From Azonexus sp. (lineage in GTDB: Bacteria > Pseudomonadota > Gammaproteobacteria > Burkholderiales > Rhodocyclaceae): DNA of 64,000 nt. The notes beneath the pieces are model-generated. The model saw only the letters and a program-made list of their open reading frames with translations, was not told the origin of the DNA and did not search any database. The stretch covers positions 1 to 64,000 of the forward strand of contig JAUYSK010000008.1 in the NCBI GenBank assembly GCA_030696345.1, in the 5' to 3' direction. The number at the start of each line of letters is the position of its first letter. Within the stretch, counting starts at the first letter, position 1. The translations under genes were made by a program, and so were the position numbers. Of the stretch, positions 38,753 to 47,107 are shown piece after piece.

Positions 38753-38769
38753 TTGTGCAACATGCACAA
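38753..38769. promoter_or_regulatory. Palindromic candidate operator
   Basis: TTGTGCA-ACA-TGCACAA, a 7-3-7 dyad immediately after the hairpin and about 65 bp upstream of the minus-strand gene at 38436-38687. It looks like a repressor site; the regulator is unknown. Confidence 0.45.
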
Positions 38770-38930
38770 CGCCATCATGCCGAGATATTGGGAGAAATAC
38801 AGCCCACATTAGCCTGCTGAACGGCAAGCAATCGCAGGAAATAAATACGGTGTAACCCGTCTATCGGTCACGCATTCAGATGGCGTGACGGTGATTAACG
38901 AGGCACCTGACGAGAAAAAAATATTTCTGG

Positions 38931-39236
38931 ATGAACTCCCATATTGATGATGCCGGAAAATTTCCGGTACATGCCTGAAACTATGGAAGCAAGGAAACGG
39001 TAAATGCGCGTGACCTTCATTCGTTTTTGGAGAGCAAACAAGAGTTTGCTGACTGGATTAAAGAGAGGATTGAGCAATACGGGCTTGTTGAAGGCCAGGA
39101 TTTCACGCTCCACAAATTTGTGGACGGTCGGGCAACGGTAATCGACTATCACCTAACCATCGACATGGCGAAAGAGTTGTCGATGGTCGAGCAACGGATA
39201 TTGATTCTGGCAAATCGTCGCCTAAAGTGGAAGTGA
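38931..39236 (+). pseudogene. AntA/AntB-type antirepressor gene interrupted by a stop codon
   Basis: Starting at ATG 38931 the frame encodes MNSHIDDAGKFPVHA, then TGA (38976-38978), then NYGSKETVNARDLHSFLE and SKQEFADWIKERIEQYGLVE followed by GQDFTLHKF and DYHLTIDMAKELSMVE. VNARDLHSFLE to AKELSMVE is the canonical AntA antirepressor domain. After SMVE the usual NERGRQARRYF is lost and the frame ends QRILILANRRLKWK. So the gene has an in-frame stop before the domain and an altered C-terminus. A TTG at 39027 is the first possible restart and would lack the first part of the domain. Confidence 0.75.
38953..38967. repeat. Palindrome copy 2 (CCGGAAA-A-TTTCCGG)
   Basis: 7-bp perfect arms around one base, within the 5' coding part of the AntA remnant, where it encodes AGKFP. 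Flanks GATG and TACATG are similar to those of the other copies. Confidence 0.7.
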
Positions 39237-39248
39237 AGGAGAAGACCA

Positions 39249-39572
39249 ATGAGAATGCTCGGGCAGATGCAACTGGAAACGATGGTGAAGGAGTTTCTGG
39301 AATCGGAACGCCCGGAAATGTATCGCCGACTGAAACAGAGCAAGGAACTGGACGCGCTGGCAACGAGCCGGGCCGAAGCGGCGAGGGAGTCGTATCTGGA
39401 CGCGATGGACATGTCGACGGAAGAAGTCCGGGCAATGAATCAGGCCGAGAAGGAAACGCCGGGGCTGGGTCAGAGTCAGTATTGGAAGATGCGGGACAGC
39501 CGGATAGTGGAAGAAATCCTGAATCAAATGCTCGACTTCCAAAGAGAAGCGGAAGTGGACGAGAGTATCTAG
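39249..39572 (+). CDS. Hypothetical island protein, acidic helical
   Basis: 107 residues. Mostly charged helix: LETMVKEFLESERPEMYRRL, KQSKELDALATSRAEAARES, EEILNQMLDFQREAEVDESI. No enzymatic motif and no transmembrane segment. A GGAG ribosome site lies seven bases before the ATG. A longer frame in another register (39227-39604) is a Gly/Ser/Glu-rich shadow and was not used. Function unknown. Confidence 0.65.
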   Translation: MRMLGQMQLETMVKEFLESERPEMYRRLKQSKELDALATSRAEAARESYLDAMDMSTEEVRAMNQAEKETPGLGQSQYWKMRDSRIVEEILNQMLDFQREAEVDESI

Positions 39573-39646
39573 CGCCAGCCGGCGCCCTTGAGCGTATCGG
39601 CTAACGGTTGGAAAATGCGATGCCAATTGGCAAAGGAGATAAAGCG

Positions 39647-39805
39647 GTGAAATTGACCTACGCCTTTCTGATAGCTGTGGTGCTGCTGATTGTCCTGGCC
39701 GACCCCCTGCTGTTGGTTTGGTGCGTTCTCTTTTACTTCGCCTTTGGCATGGTGGCTATCGCCGCCGAGAAACTAATCGGGCCGAAAAAATCAAAGGATA
39801 TGTGA
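39647..39805 (+). CDS. Small two-helix membrane protein, unknown function
   Basis: 52 residues from GTG 39647, chosen because AAAGGAG sits eight bases upstream; an ATG at 39620 has no such site. Two hydrophobic helices (LTYAFLIAVVLLIVLADPLLL and VWCVLFYFAFGMVAIAAEKL) end with a basic tail GPKKSKDM. No family recognised. Small membrane proteins in such islands can be holin-like or immunity factors, but nothing here decides that. Confidence 0.55.
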   Translation: MKLTYAFLIAVVLLIVLADPLLLVWCVLFYFAFGMVAIAAEKLIGPKKSKDM

Positions 39806-40227
39806 CGTTGTTTTGCTCCATGGTCAACGAGTGCGGTTAAGCAATTGCGGTTGCCTCGCAAGTGACTGAATTTGTTGCCGACCAATGGGATTGCCTATCC
39901 GTGAAGGTGAGCTAGGCTCAAAAGTGAGCCGATTGCTGAAGGCGTTGTGCCAGAAGCCATACCGCCGATTCATGGGTTGGATGGCACTCCAAATTAGCTG
40001 AACGTTGCTTGCTGCATGTGAAGCAAGCAAATATTTTCTTCGGCCTCACTCAATTTCACTGCGCGGTTTCACTGGCTAGTTTGTTGGCTAGTTCAGGTTG
40101 CCTTCAAGGCGTTGTGGCACTTCTCGTCGCAATACAAAAACGAGAAAGCGTCGTACCTTGCTCTCTCGTGCTACGAAATGCCTTTCGCATCTATATACTT
40201 CAGCACATTCAAAATAAGCCTCGCTAA
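39806..40227. other. Intergenic region before the restriction-modification gene
   Basis: About 420 bp with no supported gene. It holds short direct repeats: AAGGCGTTGTG occurs twice (near 39937 and 40107) and GGCTAGTT occurs twice within 20 bp near 40075-40096. It must contain the promoter of the restriction-modification gene. No clear sigma-70 pair or C-box-like controller site was found. Confidence 0.45.
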
Positions 40228-43125
40228 ATGACGCCCGAAGCATTCATCACGACCTGGAAGAACAACCCACTTACTGAACGCGCAGGCGCCCAGGCTCACT
40301 TTGACGACCTTTGCGAACTGCTCGGTGTCGACAAACCACGCGACTCTAATAACTACTGTTTTGAGCGTGGAGCCAAGAAGGCCGGAGGTGGCGATGGCTG
40401 GGCCGACGTCTGGAAGCGCGGCCACTTCGGCTGGGAAAACAAGAAGCCCGGCCGCGACCTCAATGCCGCCCTCAAGCAACTCACCGACTACGCCCTGCAA
40501 CTGGACAACCCGCCACTGCTCGTCGTCTGCGACCGCGAGCGCATCGTCATCCACACCGCCTTCACCGGCTATCCGGATGAGCCGCGCGAAATTCGTATTG
40601 AACAACTGGTCGAGCCGGAATCCAGGCAAATCCTCAAATGGGTTTTTACCAGCCCCGAAAAGCTGCGCCCTGAAAAATCTACCGCCGCCATTACCGCCGA
40701 AGCCGCAGGTCAATTCGCTCAGCTTGCCGCAGCAATGCGCTCACGCGGCGAAGGTGGTCAGAAGGTCGCCCACTTCCTCGTTCAGTGCCTATTTTGTATG
40801 TTTGCCGAAGATGAGCAACTGCTCCCGCTCGGCATCTTCACTGACTTGCTCAAGCACGCTGGCAGTGATGTCGACAAAGCTGCCCGTCGCATCGAAAAAC
40901 TGTTCACTGCCATGCAGAAGAAAGGCTGCGACTATGGCGACCATGACATCGCGTGGTTCAACGGTGGCTTGTTCAAAACCATCAATCTTCCGCCACTCAC
41001 AGCGCCAGACCTGCAAGCCCTGCATCGTGCCGCTGCCGACATGGATTGGCGTGCCATCGACCCGACCATCTTCGGTACGTTGTTTGAGCGTGGCCTTGAC
41101 CCGGCCGCACGCGCTCCGCTCGGCGCCCACTACACCGACACCGGAACCATCGCCAAACTGATTGAGCCGCTGGTTAGCGAACCCCTCGTCTTCGAATGGG
41201 CCAGCACCCGTCAGAAAATCGCCGAACTCGCTCCCAAATTCGGCATGGTCAAGGGGCGAAAAAAGAACGAATACCGCCCCAACGACGCCCGGCAAAGTGG
41301 CAACGCCCTGCTGCAAGGCTTCTTCAACCGTCTCAACGCCTTCCGAGTTCTCGACCCAGCCTGTGGCTCGGGCAACTTCCTCTACCTCGCCCTCAAGGCA
41401 CTACGCGACATAGAAAAACGCGCCCACGTCGACGCCCAGGAACTCGGCCTACAACCCGAACTCGCCATGCATTCCGGCCCACACAACATCCTCGGCCTCG
41501 AAATCAACGAATTCGCCGCCGAACTTGCCCGTGTTACCGTATGGATAGGTGACATCCAATGGTGTCGTCGTAACGGTTACCCGCACGCCATTAACCCGAT
41601 TCTGAAACCGCTCGACGGCATCGAACACCGCGACGCCCTGCTCAACTCGGATGGAAGCGAAGCCGACTGGCCCACCGCCAACGTCATCGTCGGCAACCCG
41701 CCATTCCTCGGCGGTTCCGTCATGCGCAGCGAACTCGGCGACAATTACGTTGAAACGCTACGCAAGACCTACGATGGTCGTGTTCCAGGTGGCGCCGATC
41801 TCGTCACCTACTGGTTTGAAAAAGCCCGCGCCCAGATTGCAGCGGGAAAACTGCAAGCCGCCGGCCTCGTTTCAACCAACTCCATCCGTGGCGGCAACAA
41901 CCGCAAGGTGCTGGAACGCATCGTCGACACCACGCGCATTTTTGAAGCTTGGAGCGACGAAGAATGGGTCAACGACGGCGCCGCCGTGCGCGTTTCGCTT
42001 TTGGGATTTGGGCCGCTTTTTCCGGTTGACCGTAGCAATCGGCTGGATGGGGTTGAAGTAGCGTTAATTCATGCTGATTTAACGGCGGTCGATGGACTGG
42101 ATTTAACCGTCGCCAAGCCACTAACCCAAAATGCAGGAGCCTGTATCCGAGGATTAGCAAAGGTTGGGCGCTTCGATATTCCTGGCGACCTCGCACGAAG
42201 CTGGCTCAGCCAACCAAACCCAAACAACCAATCGAACGCAAAAGTGCTTACGCCGTGGGCAAATGGCATGGATGTAACTCGCCGCCCTAGCGGTACATGG
42301 TTAATTGACTTTGCCAATCGGGAGGAAAGTGAAGCTTCATTATTTGAGCAGCCATTCAACCATGTATTAGAAAATGTCAAAGCTGAAAGGTTGGCTCAAC
42401 GCGATGCCAAACGTAGCCAGTACTGGTGGCGCTTGGGACGATCTGGCGCGGAGATAAGAACAGCAGTGGGAAAACTTGACCGATATATCGCTACGCCGAT
42501 GGTGGCGAAATATCGTTTATTTGTTTGGCTTGATTCACGCGTCTTTGCTGACCAACAAATTATTGTCATCGCCCGCGCCGACGACACCACCTTCGGTATC
42601 CTGCATTCCCGCTTCCACGAACTCTGGTCGTTAAGCCTCTGCACGTGGCTCGGCGTCGGTAACGACCCGCGATACACCCCAACGACCACCTTTGAAACAT
42701 TCCCATTCCCTGCTGGACTAACGCCGCGTGATACCACTCCCATCGCCGGTCAGGCTTCGCCGCCTTGCATGGCCGGCGAAATTGTCGCCGCCAACATCGC
42801 CGCTTCAGCCCGTAGACTGAACGAGCTGCGCGAAGCTTGGCTCAACCCGGCCGATTGGGTTGATTGGGTGATTACCCCGGAAGAAGAAATAGCCGGCTTC
42901 CCCAAACGTCCAGTTGCCAAACCCGGCCACGAAGCCGACCTCAAGAAGCGCACCCTGACCAACCTCTACAATGTCCGGCCCTCTTGGTTAGACCTTGCCC
43001 ACAAGGAACTCGACAAAGCCGTCGCCGCTGCCTACAACTGGCCCGACTACACCCCCGAGATGCCCGATGACGAAATTCTTCGGCGGTTGCTGGCGTTGAA
43101 TCTGGAAAGAGCCAAGCTTGGGTAA
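40228..43125 (+). CDS. Single-chain type IIG/IIL restriction-modification enzyme (MmeI-like)
   Basis: 965 residues. One polypeptide with nuclease, adenine methyltransferase and specificity domains. N-terminal PD-(D/E)xK nuclease: Asp 60 and Glu 70-Asn-Lys 72 in DGWADVWKRGHFGWENKKPG. A helical linker follows with the class signature APLGAHYTDTGTIAKLI. Gamma-class N6-adenine methyltransferase: SAM motif DPACGSGNFLYLAL (from residue 376) and catalytic NPPF (490-493). The target-recognition domain is about residues 590-780, then the C-terminal LWSLSLCTWLGVGNDPRY cap. Such enzymes cut foreign DNA about 20 bp from a site and protect host DNA by methylating one strand. All motifs are intact. The recognition-domain DNA is AT-richer than both sides, suggesting cassette exchange. 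Confidence 0.9.
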   Translation: MTPEAFITTWKNNPLTERAGAQAHFDDLCELLGVDKPRDSNNYCFERGAKKAGGGDGWADVWKRGHFGWENKKPGRDLNAALKQLTDYALQLDNPPLLVVCDRERIVIHTAFTGYPDEPREIRIEQLVEPESRQILKWVFTSPEKLRPEKSTAAITAEAAGQFAQLAAAMRSRGEGGQKVAHFLVQCLFCMFAEDEQLLPLGIFTDLLKHAGSDVDKAARRIEKLFTAMQKKGCDYGDHDIAWFNGGLFKTINLPPLTAPDLQALHRAAADMDWRAIDPTIFGTLFERGLDPAARAPLGAHYTDTGTIAKLIEPLVSEPLVFEWASTRQKIAELAPKFGMVKGRKKNEYRPNDARQSGNALLQGFFNRLNAFRVLDPACGSGNFLYLALKALRDIEKRAHVDAQELGLQPELAMHSGPHNILGLEINEFAAELARVTVWIGDIQWCRRNGYPHAINPILKPLDGIEHRDALLNSDGSEADWPTANVIVGNPPFLGGSVMRSELGDNYVETLRKTYDGRVPGGADLVTYWFEKARAQIAAGKLQAAGLVSTNSIRGGNNRKVLERIVDTTRIFEAWSDEEWVNDGAAVRVSLLGFGPLFPVDRSNRLDGVEVALIHADLTAVDGLDLTVAKPLTQNAGACIRGLAKVGRFDIPGDLARSWLSQPNPNNQSNAKVLTPWANGMDVTRRPSGTWLIDFANREESEASLFEQPFNHVLENVKAERLAQRDAKRSQYWWRLGRSGAEIRTAVGKLDRYIATPMVAKYRLFVWLDSRVFADQQIIVIARADDTTFGILHSRFHELWSLSLCTWLGVGNDPRYTPTTTFETFPFPAGLTPRDTTPIAGQASPPCMAGEIVAANIAASARRLNELREAWLNPADWVDWVITPEEEIAGFPKRPVAKPGHEADLKKRTLTNLYNVRPSWLDLAHKELDKAVAAAYNWPDYTPEMPDDEILRRLLALNLERAKLG

Positions 43126-43178
43126 GAGGCGACAAACGAAATACCCATTTGAACTGACTTTTGCAATAGAGCGAGATT

Positions 43179-44231
43179 ATGGATGGGCGTATCCGTTACG
43201 TCGGTGCCGACCGGATTCGCATCATGTCTGAAGAGCCTCGCCATCATCACTACATTCCACAGGGGTACCTTCGTGGCTTTGCCCAGAAACGAACTTCAAA
43301 ACTATGGCAAACGTACGCCACCGATTTGGAGGCCCAGCGCTCATACCTGACAAACGTACGAAATGTTTGTGGGGAGCGCGACTTCATGCGTGTTGAGATG
43401 GATGGGGTTGAGCCGGACAAAATCGAAAAAGAGATGTCGGCTTTTGAGACCAAGTGCATCGAAGCAATACGTCGCGTTGCCGATAGAGAAGAATTCTCCG
43501 GCGAAGATTCCAATCTCACATTAAATCTTATGGCGCTTCTTGCCGTAAGGTCACCAGAAATGCGGGAGAACATACGCGGATTTCATGAGCAGGTCGCAAA
43601 GCGCGTGCTTGACATCACTCTTCACAATAAGGAGCGTTGGGAGCATCAAGTGGGCCAGATGCGGGGTGGTGCTACCTCTGTGGTCAGTGGCGCAACTTAC
43701 GAGGAAGCAAAAGCTTTTTTTGAAGGTGGGCAGTATGAAATTACTGTCAGGCGTGAATACCACATGAGTACCGAATTCCGCATGATGCAAACGGTTCTCG
43801 GTGAACTAGGTAGGCGCATTTGGACTCTGTATATCGCGAATGAAAACGACGGTGAGTTCATCACAACAAATCGGCCGGTAACACTTTCTTTTATCAATCC
43901 TGAGCAAGTTCCTCCCCTATATCGCAATAGCCCCGGATTTGCCCTAAAAGGGACTGAGGTACACTTCCCGCTGACACGGAAAGCAATGCTTGTCGGAAGA
44001 TGGGGCCGGGGGGGAATCACTGAAGCAGCCACGCAATCGTTCATCGCCGCTGTGAATACGCACATGATTGCGCTCAGCAATGGAAAAATATTTTCTCCAC
44101 ATAGAAGGTTCTTGTATGCCGACCGTCACACAAATATCTTCTGGGACGAAAATATACTGGAACGAATCAAGGTTTGGACGGATGAGGCGTCTTCAGTCCA
44201 GCAAGCAGATAGTAGTAAGGGCGATAGGTAA
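43179..44231 (+). CDS. DUF4238 domain protein
   Basis: 350 residues from ATG 43179; an internal ATG at 43224 (MSEEPRHHHYIPQ) is an equally possible start, and neither has a strong ribosome site. The N-terminal HHHYIPQGYLRGFA is the DUF4238 signature (HxxP...YL..F). Further conserved parts are FETKCIEAIRRVADREEF, LMALLAVRSPEMRENI and FITTNRPVTL. No membrane segment. The biochemical role of DUF4238 is not known to me; the His-rich start could bind metal. It lies 53 bp downstream of the restriction-modification gene on the same strand and is AT-richer, so it may be an associated defence gene or a separate arrival. It ends 6 bp from the convergent leftward module. Confidence 0.8.
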   Translation: MDGRIRYVGADRIRIMSEEPRHHHYIPQGYLRGFAQKRTSKLWQTYATDLEAQRSYLTNVRNVCGERDFMRVEMDGVEPDKIEKEMSAFETKCIEAIRRVADREEFSGEDSNLTLNLMALLAVRSPEMRENIRGFHEQVAKRVLDITLHNKERWEHQVGQMRGGATSVVSGATYEEAKAFFEGGQYEITVRREYHMSTEFRMMQTVLGELGRRIWTLYIANENDGEFITTNRPVTLSFINPEQVPPLYRNSPGFALKGTEVHFPLTRKAMLVGRWGRGGITEAATQSFIAAVNTHMIALSNGKIFSPHRRFLYADRHTNIFWDENILERIKVWTDEASSVQQADSSKGDR

Positions 44232-44237
44232 TCGACT

Positions 44238-44762
44238 TCACTTGGCATTATTTTTGTTCAGCGCAGACATTGCGTCGGCCGGTAGTTGCAGCAGTTCGGG
44301 ATTCCACTCACTCGTTTTTGCCCGGTAGGGTTCAAGAATTTTTCGCCATGCTGCAATCTTCGTGCTGTCGAAATTCAGTTCGGCCAAACGGTCGAGTTGT
44401 GCAGACAGTAGGCCGAAAGAGTTGCTTCTACGTAACATGGGTTCTGCACGCAACGTTAATTCGTGCATTGCTTCGCAAATCCCCGGTGCTACCCCTGGCG
44501 TGTATTCAACACCATCAGCCCCCAAAGCAATTACTGCATCTGATTCTGCGATTTTCTCGTTCCAATAGCGAATCCGCCCGTTAGGGTCGAGCCGTTCCCA
44601 TGCCTTTATGCCAGTACGATGCTCTTCGAGCCTTTCCTCCAGACTCTGCATCGCCTTTTCACGCTTTGCTTTCGCTTCAGGAGAGTCGAAAATCTCCTTG
44701 GGTGACATAAGGGCGGCACCCTCCAAAGCCTTAAGCCGGAAATTAAGGTTTGTGTTTGCCAT
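44238..44762 (-). CDS. Hypothetical island protein, last gene of leftward module
   Basis: 174 residues from ATG 44760-44762 (MANTNLNFRLKALEGAALMS), chosen because GGAGG lies six bases upstream; a longer frame runs into the DUF5681 gene. Helical throughout (FDSPEAKAKREKAMQSLEER, LTLRAEPMLRRSNSFGLLSA), acidic in the middle. No recognised domain. It overlaps the DUF5681 gene by 20 bp and so is translationally linked to it. In phages the gene after a DUF5681-type protein is often packaging-related, but nothing in this sequence shows that. Confidence 0.7.
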   Translation of the reverse strand: MANTNLNFRLKALEGAALMSPKEIFDSPEAKAKREKAMQSLEERLEEHRTGIKAWERLDPNGRIRYWNEKIAESDAVIALGADGVEYTPGVAPGICEAMHELTLRAEPMLRRSNSFGLLSAQLDRLAELNFDSTKIAAWRKILEPYRAKTSEWNPELLQLPADAMSALNKNNAK

Positions 44763-45153
44763 GATTTTCCTCCAAGGCCGCAATGCGCCTCTCCAGTTCA
44801 AGAGTTTCGAGAATTTTGGCCTGGGCCGTCAGGACTGACATCAACCCGGCCGCAGCATCGTGCGGAATCTGACCAGCGATTGCGGCAGCGACAACCGCCT
44901 CAGAACGCTCGCCAAGCGTTCCCCCGCCTGTTTCGATACTCAGGCTGGCAGACTCAGGGCGCAAGGGCGGCAAGCATCGGGAAATGAGCAATCCAGCTGC
45001 TTGCACATCGCCTTCGAGAGCCTTGTCACGAAGGACACCAAGTATTTTTGGAATGTCGCCGGCAATCGCCTCGCGGAGACGGCCAGAGGGAGATAGCGCC
45101 CCCTTTGGCTTTCCCTGAGGATTTCCGGATGTACCCTTTTGAAATCTAGCCAT
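44743..45153 (-). CDS. DUF5681 domain protein (possible small-terminase-like DNA-binding protein)
   Basis: 136 residues. The N-terminal FQKGTSGNPQGKPKGALSPS is the DUF5681 signature, seen in phage and island proteins and often near packaging genes. A helical middle (RLREAIAGDIPKILGVLRDK) and an alanine-rich coiled-coil end (LTAQAKILETLELERRIAAL) follow. If it has a terminase-small-like role it would select element DNA for packaging by a helper phage; this is an inference from family context, and no large terminase is present. Confidence 0.7.
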   Translation of the reverse strand: MARFQKGTSGNPQGKPKGALSPSGRLREAIAGDIPKILGVLRDKALEGDVQAAGLLISRCLPPLRPESASLSIETGGGTLGERSEAVVAAAIAGQIPHDAAAGLMSVLTAQAKILETLELERRIAALEENHGKHKP

Positions 45154-45176
45154 GGCCAGTATCCAGTCTGCAAGAT

Positions 45177-45680
45177 TCAGGCGCAGCGGCGCTCGGCTTC
45201 GGCTAATTTCAGCTCACGACGGCGCTCAGCAATGCTGTCCTCAATAGATTGAACAGGTCGAGCGGTTTCAGCCACGACCGCATTTTTCTGGCGCATCACC
45301 GAATCAATGGCTGGCGCAGAAAGCGTGATTCTCTCTATTTTCAAGAGCAACTCCGAGCGGCGCTTTATTAGCTCTTCGTCAGATGAAAAATCTCCGTTAC
45401 CTAACGTAGCCTGGGCAATGATGCTCGGGCGCTTAGCCTCTATTTCGCTAATTTCTGCCTTTGCTTTCTCAATCTCACTTGGAATCGCTGCAACACGGAA
45501 GCGAATTACGTCAAAATCCGCGATTGCTGCATGCCAGATAACCTTTGCTTTGGTCAGTTCGGAAAGCCAAGCCTGTAACTGCGGGTCGGCGTCAACTTCT
45601 GAATCATTCAGCTTTGCGGCCAGTTCGAGAACTTCGTAGCGGGGCAGTGACTTGCCTGTGCGGGGGTGACGTGCGTTCAT
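45177..45680 (-). CDS. Hypothetical coiled-coil island protein
   Basis: 167 residues from ATG 45678-45680 (MNARHPRTGKSLPRYEVLEL), with GGAG nine bases upstream. Two long charged helices: IPSEIEKAKAEISEIEAKRP and the C-terminal IEDSIAERRRELKLAEAERR. No membrane segment or catalytic motif. It lies between the helicase and the DUF5681 gene in the leftward module and is probably cotranscribed with them. Function unknown. Confidence 0.7.
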   Translation of the reverse strand: MNARHPRTGKSLPRYEVLELAAKLNDSEVDADPQLQAWLSELTKAKVIWHAAIADFDVIRFRVAAIPSEIEKAKAEISEIEAKRPSIIAQATLGNGDFSSDEELIKRRSELLLKIERITLSAPAIDSVMRQKNAVVAETARPVQSIEDSIAERRRELKLAEAERRCA

Positions 45681-45770
45681 GGTATTTACTCCTTTGCGTT
45701 TGAAAAATCGTTCTGAAGGTTTGTCCAATCTGTGCCTGGGCGTTCCGGAATGCGAACAGCAGGCGCCATC

Positions 45771-46703
45771 TCAGAACTCCACCATCTCGTCTTCGGGCAG
45801 CAAGCGCATGCTCTTAGGCTGGTCGGTCGGAGATTGCAGATAGGTCTGGCTGCGTCGGTCGAACCACAACTGGATACGCCCCTCCCATTCACCGTGACGG
45901 TGCTTGCAGACGGTCAGCAGGGCATCGGCCTCGTTATTCTTGCTGTGGTCGCCTTGCTCCTGCGCCTGTTCCTTGGGGCGGTTACGCCACACGCTGAAAA
46001 CGTTGTCTGCTAGGTCGGTAATCGACGCTGAGCCGCGAACGTCGAACTTGCCGGGCGGCTTCGTTTCGTCGGCCACCTTGCGGCTGTGAGCGAGCAGATG
46101 CACCGCTTGCCCGGTGTCGTGGGCATGGGTCGCCAGTGCCAGCACGAATTGCTTTTGCGCGTCGTATCCGTCTTCAGGGATGCCACAAGAAAGTAGGTTG
46201 TCGACAATCAGATGTGTGACACCTAATTTTTCGTGGCAATACCGGCCCACGGCAAGAATACGCTCGGGGCTGACTTGGCCTTGCTGCGCATAGAGCCACA
46301 GCCGGCTATCCGTCCATAGGCTCAAGCCCTCAATGTCACGGCGCATTGGATGGCTGGTGGCGAAGGCTTGTCGAGCCATCCGGTGCATGGTGCTGGCTGG
46401 CTTCATTTCCATTGAGGCGATACAAGTCTTCTCCCCCTGCGCCATTAATTGCAAAGCAACTTGGCCGATTAGCATCGACTTCCCATGGCCGGACATGCCC
46501 GGCCAAATGCTCAATTCCCCACGGCGAAGGCGAACAAATTCACTGGTCTTCGGCCAGGGCAGCATCGCACCAGCCTGTGTCGCCGGTTGCTCGAACGAAC
46601 GAATAACATCCTCTAGCCAATCGCTTGCCGGCCGCACCGAGGCGCTTTCGTCAGGGCCGACGAGGTACGCATCAAAATCAATTTCGTCGTCGATTACGCG
46701 CAT
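45771..46703 (-). CDS. DnaB-like replicative helicase (RecA-fold ATPase)
   Basis: 310 residues. Hexameric-helicase ATPase core: Walker A GMSGHGKS (residues 69-76), Walker B GVTHLIVDNLLS, LLAHSRKVADETKPPGKFDV and the arginine-finger region VRGSASITDLADNVFSVWRN. The typical DnaB N-terminal domain is missing, so this is the C-terminal motor alone, as in phage-type and satellite-type helicases. It overlaps the next upstream gene by 10 bp. With the DUF1376-like protein it suggests that the element can replicate on its own after excision. Confidence 0.85.
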   Translation of the reverse strand: MRVIDDEIDFDAYLVGPDESASVRPASDWLEDVIRSFEQPATQAGAMLPWPKTSEFVRLRRGELSIWPGMSGHGKSMLIGQVALQLMAQGEKTCIASMEMKPASTMHRMARQAFATSHPMRRDIEGLSLWTDSRLWLYAQQGQVSPERILAVGRYCHEKLGVTHLIVDNLLSCGIPEDGYDAQKQFVLALATHAHDTGQAVHLLAHSRKVADETKPPGKFDVRGSASITDLADNVFSVWRNRPKEQAQEQGDHSKNNEADALLTVCKHRHGEWEGRIQLWFDRRSQTYLQSPTDQPKSMRLLPEDEMVEF

Positions 46704-47107
46704 CGCGAAATCTCCTGATGGCCGAGGCCGGCAAAGTTCTGGCGGTCTTCGGTGGTCATGTAGCGATACAGGCCATGTGGACGGCTTGTGACGCCCCCAA
46801 CAATGAAATTGATTCCTTGCTGGCTGTCAGCAAACCAAACGCCCAGATAGGCAGTTGGTAGGGCTTTCAGTTGCTCCACGATGTCGCGAACGACCTGCTT
46901 GGGCTGGGTGCTATCCGACACCACAAGGCATTCCAAGCCAGCCAAGAAGCGCAAATCGTACTGGCGGCCCGGCGTGGCAATCACCACAGGGTTGCCTTCG
47001 CCATACAACGGGCCAATCAGGGAAACCAATATCATCTCTGCTGGGCGCAACCCTTGTTTGCGAAGGCGAACGATTGCTTCAGCGCCATAAGGTAGTTTGA
47101 GGTTCAT
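46694..47107 (-). CDS. Hypothetical protein between replication protein and helicase
   Basis: 137 residues. NLKLPYGAEAIVRLRKQGLR, PAEMILVSLIGPLYGEGNPVV, LRFLAGLECLVVSDS and LGVWFADSQQGINFIVGG indicate a compact alpha/beta protein. No recognised motif. It overlaps both neighbours by a few bases, so it belongs to the replication module operon. A helicase-loading or accessory role would fit the position but is not shown. Confidence 0.7.
   Translation of the reverse strand: MNLKLPYGAEAIVRLRKQGLRPAEMILVSLIGPLYGEGNPVVIATPGRQYDLRFLAGLECLVVSDSTQPKQVVRDIVEQLKALPTAYLGVWFADSQQGINFIVGGVTSRPHGLYRYMTTEDRQNFAGLGHQEISRCA

Noticed and set aside
39227..39604. 125-codon frame overlapping the hypothetical gene at 39249
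   Set aside because: Gly/Ser/Glu-rich low-complexity product; the 39249 frame has a better ribosome site and helical content.
40171..40713. 180-codon minus-strand frame at the start of the restriction gene
   Set aside because: Antisense of the nuclease domain; no domain of its own.
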